The translations under genes were made by a program, and so were the position numbers. Under the pieces are notes generated by a model that saw only the letters and a list, made by a program, of their open reading frames with translations, was not told where the DNA came from and ran no database searches. A stretch of 34,763 nt of DNA from the NCBI RefSeq assembly GCF_009760915.1, contig NZ_VIDQ01000078.1, positions 1 to 34,763 of the forward strand, in the 5' to 3' direction. The first letter of the stretch is position 1, and each line of letters opens with the position of its first letter. Shown in pieces: positions 31,827 through 34,763 of this stretch. The DNA is from Azohydromonas aeria (GTDB lineage: Bacteria; Pseudomonadota; Gammaproteobacteria; Burkholderiales; Burkholderiaceae_C).

Positions 31827-33233
31827 CTATTTCCCGATGCAAAATCGGCTGAATATCTCGCCCAGTAAATCGTCCGCCGAGAACGCCCCAGTGATTTCAC
31901 CCAGCGCGTTGTGCGCCAGGCGCAGTTCCTCGGCGAACAGGTCCAGCGGCGGTTCAACTGCATCGACGTGGGCCGCGGCCAGCTCCAGGTGCTCGCGCGT
32001 GCGGCGCAGCGCCTGCACGTGGCGGGTGCGGGCGATGAAGACGCCTTCCGGGCTAGCGTGCCAGCCGGCGCGCTCCAGCAGCGCCGCGCGCAGCGCGTCC
32101 AGCCCTTGCCCGCTCTTCGCGCACAGCGCCAGGCTGCCCGCGGGCGCGCTGCCCAGGTCGGCCTTGTTGTAGACGTGCAGCACGCGCGCGCCCGTGGCCC
32201 GTGCGTGCTCCAGTCCCAGGCGCCGGGCGATCTGGTCCTCGTCGGCGTCGTAGTCCGGCTGCCCAAGGCGCGAGAGGTCGTGCAGGAAGATCACCGCGTC
32301 GGCCTCCCCGATCGCCTGCCAGCTGCGCTCGATGCCGATGCGCTCGACCTCGTCGGCATGCGCCTCGCGCAGCCCGGCGGTGTCGATGACGTGCAGCGGC
32401 ACGCCCTGGATCTGGATCGTCTCGCGCACCCGGTCGCGCGTGGTGCCGGCAATGGGCGTGACGATGGCCAGCTCCGCCCCGGCCAGCGCGTTGAGCAATG
32501 AGCTCTTGCCCACGTTGGGCTGGCCGGCGAGCACGACCTTGATGCCCTCGCGCAGCAGCGCGCCCTGGCGCGCGCGGTCCAGCACGGCGTCGAGCGTGGC
32601 GGTGATGCGCGCAAGCTGCCCGCGCGCGTCGGCCTGCTGCAGGAAGTCGATCTCCTCCTCGGGGAAGTCCAGCGTCGCCTCCACCAGCATGCGCAGCTTC
32701 ACCACGCGCTCGCGCAGCGTCTCGATCTCGGCGGAGAAGGCGCCGCTCAAGGACCGTCCGGCGGAGCGCGCCGCGGCCTCGGTGCTGGCGTCGATCAGGT
32801 CGGCCACGGCCTCGGCTTGCGCCAGGTCGAGCTTGCCGTTGAGGAAGGCACGCTCGGTGAACTCGCCCGGCTCGGCCAGGCGCAACCGCGGCAGCCGCGC
32901 GCGGCCGTCGGCACCTGCCTGCGCCGCCGCTTCCAGACAGCGCGCCAGCAGCAGCTGCAGCAGCACCGGGCCGCCGTGCGCTTGCAGCTCCAGCACGTCC
33001 TCGCCGGTGTAGGAGTGCGGCCCGGGAAAGAACAGGGCCAGGCCCTGGTCGATGGCCTGGCCGGCGGCGTCGAGGAAGGGGCCGTAGGCCGCGCGCCGCG
33101 GCTGCAGCGCGCGGCCGCACAGCGCCTCGGCGAGGGCGCCGAGGCCGCGGCCGGAGACGCGCACGATGCCCACCGCGCCGCGTCCGGGCGCGGTGGCGAT
33201 GGCGACGATGGGATCCTGATGTCGGGCAAGCAT
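31827..33233 (-). CDS. mnmE: tRNA modification GTPase MnmE
   Basis: MnmE with MnmG installs (carboxymethyl)aminomethyl groups at U34 of several tRNAs. The 468-residue product has the N-terminal tetrahydrofolate-binding domain (DPIVAIATAPGRGAVGIVRVSG), a helical domain, an inserted G domain (GQPNVGKSSLLNALAG; GTTRDRVRE; DTAGLREA; NKADLG) and the C-terminal FCIGK motif with its cysteine. The ATG at 33233 gives MLARHQDPIVAIATAPG. It has no ribosome site; CACAAT ends 6 nt before it, so a leaderless mRNA is predicted. It lies downstream of yidC but a terminator stands between them. Confidence 0.97.
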   Translation of the reverse strand: MLARHQDPIVAIATAPGRGAVGIVRVSGRGLGALAEALCGRALQPRRAAYGPFLDAAGQAIDQGLALFFPGPHSYTGEDVLELQAHGGPVLLQLLLARCLEAAAQAGADGRARLPRLRLAEPGEFTERAFLNGKLDLAQAEAVADLIDASTEAAARSAGRSLSGAFSAEIETLRERVVKLRMLVEATLDFPEEEIDFLQQADARGQLARITATLDAVLDRARQGALLREGIKVVLAGQPNVGKSSLLNALAGAELAIVTPIAGTTRDRVRETIQIQGVPLHVIDTAGLREAHADEVERIGIERSWQAIGEADAVIFLHDLSRLGQPDYDADEDQIARRLGLEHARATGARVLHVYNKADLGSAPAGSLALCAKSGQGLDALRAALLERAGWHASPEGVFIARTRHVQALRRTREHLELAAAHVDAVEPPLDLFAEELRLAHNALGEITGAFSADDLLGEIFSRFCIGK

Positions 33234-33239
33234 GGGCAA

Positions 33240-33245
33240 ATTGTG
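33240..33245 (-). promoter_or_regulatory. Putative -10 of mnmE (leaderless start)
   Basis: CACAAT on the minus strand ends 6 nt before the ATG; with its last T as -7, +1 is 33233, the A of the start codon. It lies directly after the yidC terminator, which requires mnmE to have its own promoter unless read-through occurs. Confidence 0.5.
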
Positions 33246-33256
33246 GGGCGCCAATG

Positions 33257-33280
33257 AAAACGCCCCGCGGGGCGGGGCGT
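33257..33280 (-). terminator. Rho-independent terminator of yidC
   Basis: On the minus strand a 9-bp stem ACGCCCCGC / GCGGGGCGT with a CCC loop runs into TTTTC. It lies 32 nt after the yidC stop and 23 nt before the mnmE ATG. Confidence 0.85.
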
Positions 33281-33312
33281 CGGGGGTCAGGCGGTGCGGG
33301 GCTGGAACCGGA

Positions 33313-34763
33313 TCAGTTCACGCCCAGCCGCTTGTTGATCACGTACTGCTGCGCGATGGACAGCAGGTTGTTGGTCAGCCAGTACAGCACCAGGCCGGCC
33401 GGGAAGAAGAAGAACATCACCGAGAACACCAGCGGCATGATCCACATCATCTTGGCCTGCACCGGGTCCGGCGGCGTCGGATTGAGCCAGGTCTGCAGCA
33501 TGGTCGAGGCGGTCATGAGCAGCGGCAGGATGAAGTACGGGTCCTTGACCGAGAGGTCCGTGATCCAGCCGATCCAGGGCGCGTTGCGCATCTCCACCGA
33601 GCTCAGCAGCACCCAGTACAGGGCGATGAAGAAGGGCATCTGGATGAAGATCGGCAGGCAGCCGCCCAGCGGATTCACCTTCTCCTCGCGGTAGATGCGC
33701 ATCATTTCCTGCTGCATCTGCTGCGGCTTGTCCTTGTAGCGCTCGCGCAGCTCCTGGATGCGCGGGTTCACCGCCTTCATCTTCGCCATCGACTTGTAGG
33801 CGTTGGCGTTGAGCCAGTAGAAGGCGATCTTGAGCAGCACCACCAGGGCGATGATCGACCAGCCCCAGTTGCCCAGGATGCGGTGCAGCTGGTCCAGCAG
33901 CCAGAACAGCGGCTTGGACAGCACCGTGAACCAGCCGTAGTCCTTGACCAGCTCCAGCCCCGGGGCCAGCGCCTCCAGGCGGTTTTCCTCCTGCGGGCCG
34001 GCGAAGAGCTGCGCGTCCTGCGCCTTGGTCGTGCCCGGGGCGACTTCGCCCAGCGGCAGCACCATGGCGATGCTGTAGAGGTCGCCGCCGATCTTGGCGG
34101 TGCGGAACTCGCGCGGCTGCGCCTGGTTCACCAGCCAGGCCGAGGCGTAGTAGTGCTGGACCATGGCGATCCAGCCGTTGTCGGCGCTCCTGTCGTGCTC
34201 GGCCTTGCCCTTGGCAATGTCGCCGAAGTCCACCTTGTGGAACTTGCTGGCCTCGGTGTAGAGGGCCGGGCCGGTGAAGGTGGCGTAGAACGAGGAGTCG
34301 CCCGGCAGCGGCCGGCTGTCGCGCGCGAGCTGCAGGTACAGCTGCGGCGCCACGGCGGCCGCGGAGCGGTTCACCACCTCGTGGCGCACGGCCATGGTGT
34401 AGTCGCCGCGGCGCAGGGTGTAGGTCTTGACCAGCTGCACGCCGCCGACTTCGGGCGACTCGAAGCGGATCTGCAGCTCGCTGCCGTCGCCCAGCTCGCG
34501 CGGGCCCGGCGCCACCGTCATGGGCGTCAGGTGCGTGGGCAGCTGCACGCCGGTGGGCGAGATCAGCCCGGTCTGCGCCAGGTAGGTGCGCTCGGCGCTG
34601 CGGTCGAACAGCACGACGCGCTTGTCCCGGTCCTGCTGGTCCACCTGCGTGAGCAGCTCCAGCCGCACCAGGTCGCCGCCCAGGCTGCTGAAGGTGGCCT
34701 TGACCACGTCGGTGGTCAGTGTCACCAGCTCGCCGGCCACCGGCGCCGCGGGGGCCGGGGCCA
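33313..34763 (-). CDS. yidC: Membrane protein insertase YidC, 3' part (5' end outside window)
   Basis: YidC inserts and folds inner-membrane proteins alone or with SecYEG. The frame is open to the window edge; the first transmembrane helix lies beyond it, and the visible part begins in the proline/alanine linker (APAPAAPVAGELVTL). The periplasmic P1 domain follows (about 270 residues, from VTLTTDVVKATFSSLGGDLV), then the conserved core: YGWFTVLSKPLFWLLDQLH, NWGWSIIALVVLLKIAFYWL with the substrate-groove Lys in place of the usual Arg region, NPLGGCLPIFIQMPFFIALY and the C-terminal helices ending INKRLGVN. A terminator follows before mnmE. Upstream neighbours are likely rnpA and rpmH. Confidence 0.96.
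   Translation of the reverse strand, partial: APAPAAPVAGELVTLTTDVVKATFSSLGGDLVRLELLTQVDQQDRDKRVVLFDRSAERTYLAQTGLISPTGVQLPTHLTPMTVAPGPRELGDGSELQIRFESPEVGGVQLVKTYTLRRGDYTMAVRHEVVNRSAAAVAPQLYLQLARDSRPLPGDSSFYATFTGPALYTEASKFHKVDFGDIAKGKAEHDRSADNGWIAMVQHYYASAWLVNQAQPREFRTAKIGGDLYSIAMVLPLGEVAPGTTKAQDAQLFAGPQEENRLEALAPGLELVKDYGWFTVLSKPLFWLLDQLHRILGNWGWSIIALVVLLKIAFYWLNANAYKSMAKMKAVNPRIQELRERYKDKPQQMQQEMMRIYREEKVNPLGGCLPIFIQMPFFIALYWVLLSSVEMRNAPWIGWITDLSVKDPYFILPLLMTASTMLQTWLNPTPPDPVQAKMMWIMPLVFSVMFFFFPAGLVLYWLTNNLLSIAQQYVINKRLGVN

Overview
The window is GC-rich, densely coded chromosomal DNA from a betaproteobacterium, most likely Burkholderiales of the Comamonadaceae or Rubrivivax/Leptothrix type. 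The evidence is gene content and order: argS followed by a SPOR protein and dsbA, lptA-lptB-rpoN, kdsD-kdsC-lptC, and mnmE beside yidC. No tRNA, rRNA, CRISPR array, prophage or insertion sequence is visible. The species cannot be named from sequence reading alone.

Layout. Positions 1-3377 (+): 3' end of pntB, a terminator, fadD and rsmE. Positions 3424-11067 (-): two blocks, argS / SPOR protein / dsbA and lptA-lptB-rpoN, then an rlmL-type RNA methyltransferase gene separated from rpoN by an inverted REP pair. Positions 11133-12883 (+): a Ser/Thr kinase with a C-terminal cyclic-nucleotide-binding domain, divergent from argS, then a PsiF-like secreted peptide preceded by a 14-bp tandem array. 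Positions 12939-16987: a LysR regulator divergent from a type II haloacid dehalogenase and malate synthase G. Positions 17099-20309: a DUF2062 membrane protein and a DksA/TraR zinc-finger protein (-), an FNR-type palindrome, an FAD-dependent reductase and a class II amidotransferase (+). Positions 20338-23927 (-): HDOD protein, TSUP transporter, GMC oxidoreductase. Positions 24252-24764 (+): RRM protein with an RGG/glycine-rich tail. Positions 24958-27968 (-): kdsD-kdsC-lptC-SDR operon. Positions 28054-30729 (+): CPA2/KefB-type antiporter and a Nudix protein. Positions 30730-31826: about 1.1 kb without a gene. Positions 31827-34763 (-): mnmE and the 3' part of yidC.

How the genes work together. 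Envelope biogenesis dominates: KdsD and KdsC make Kdo, LptC/LptA/LptB belong to the LPS transport machine, YidC inserts membrane proteins, DsbA oxidises periplasmic proteins and the SPOR protein binds septal peptidoglycan. RsmE, the RlmL-type enzyme, MnmE and ArgS serve translation. The dehalogenase and malate synthase G can be joined on paper through glycolate and glyoxylate.

The most notable non-coding signals are: (i) an origin-like element at about 30798-30984 (perfect DnaA box, GC-rich spacer, CTA-type trinucleotides) next to mnmE-yidC; (ii) -10-like hexamers placed 6-7 nt before several start codons, which predicts leaderless mRNAs for argS, the kinase, the dehalogenase, the amidotransferase and mnmE; (iii) a TTGAC-N4-GTCAA palindrome between the DksA-like and FAD genes; (iv) a four-copy 14-bp tandem repeat before the psiF-like gene; and (v) two inverted REP pairs. 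No wholly new multi-gene system is evident.
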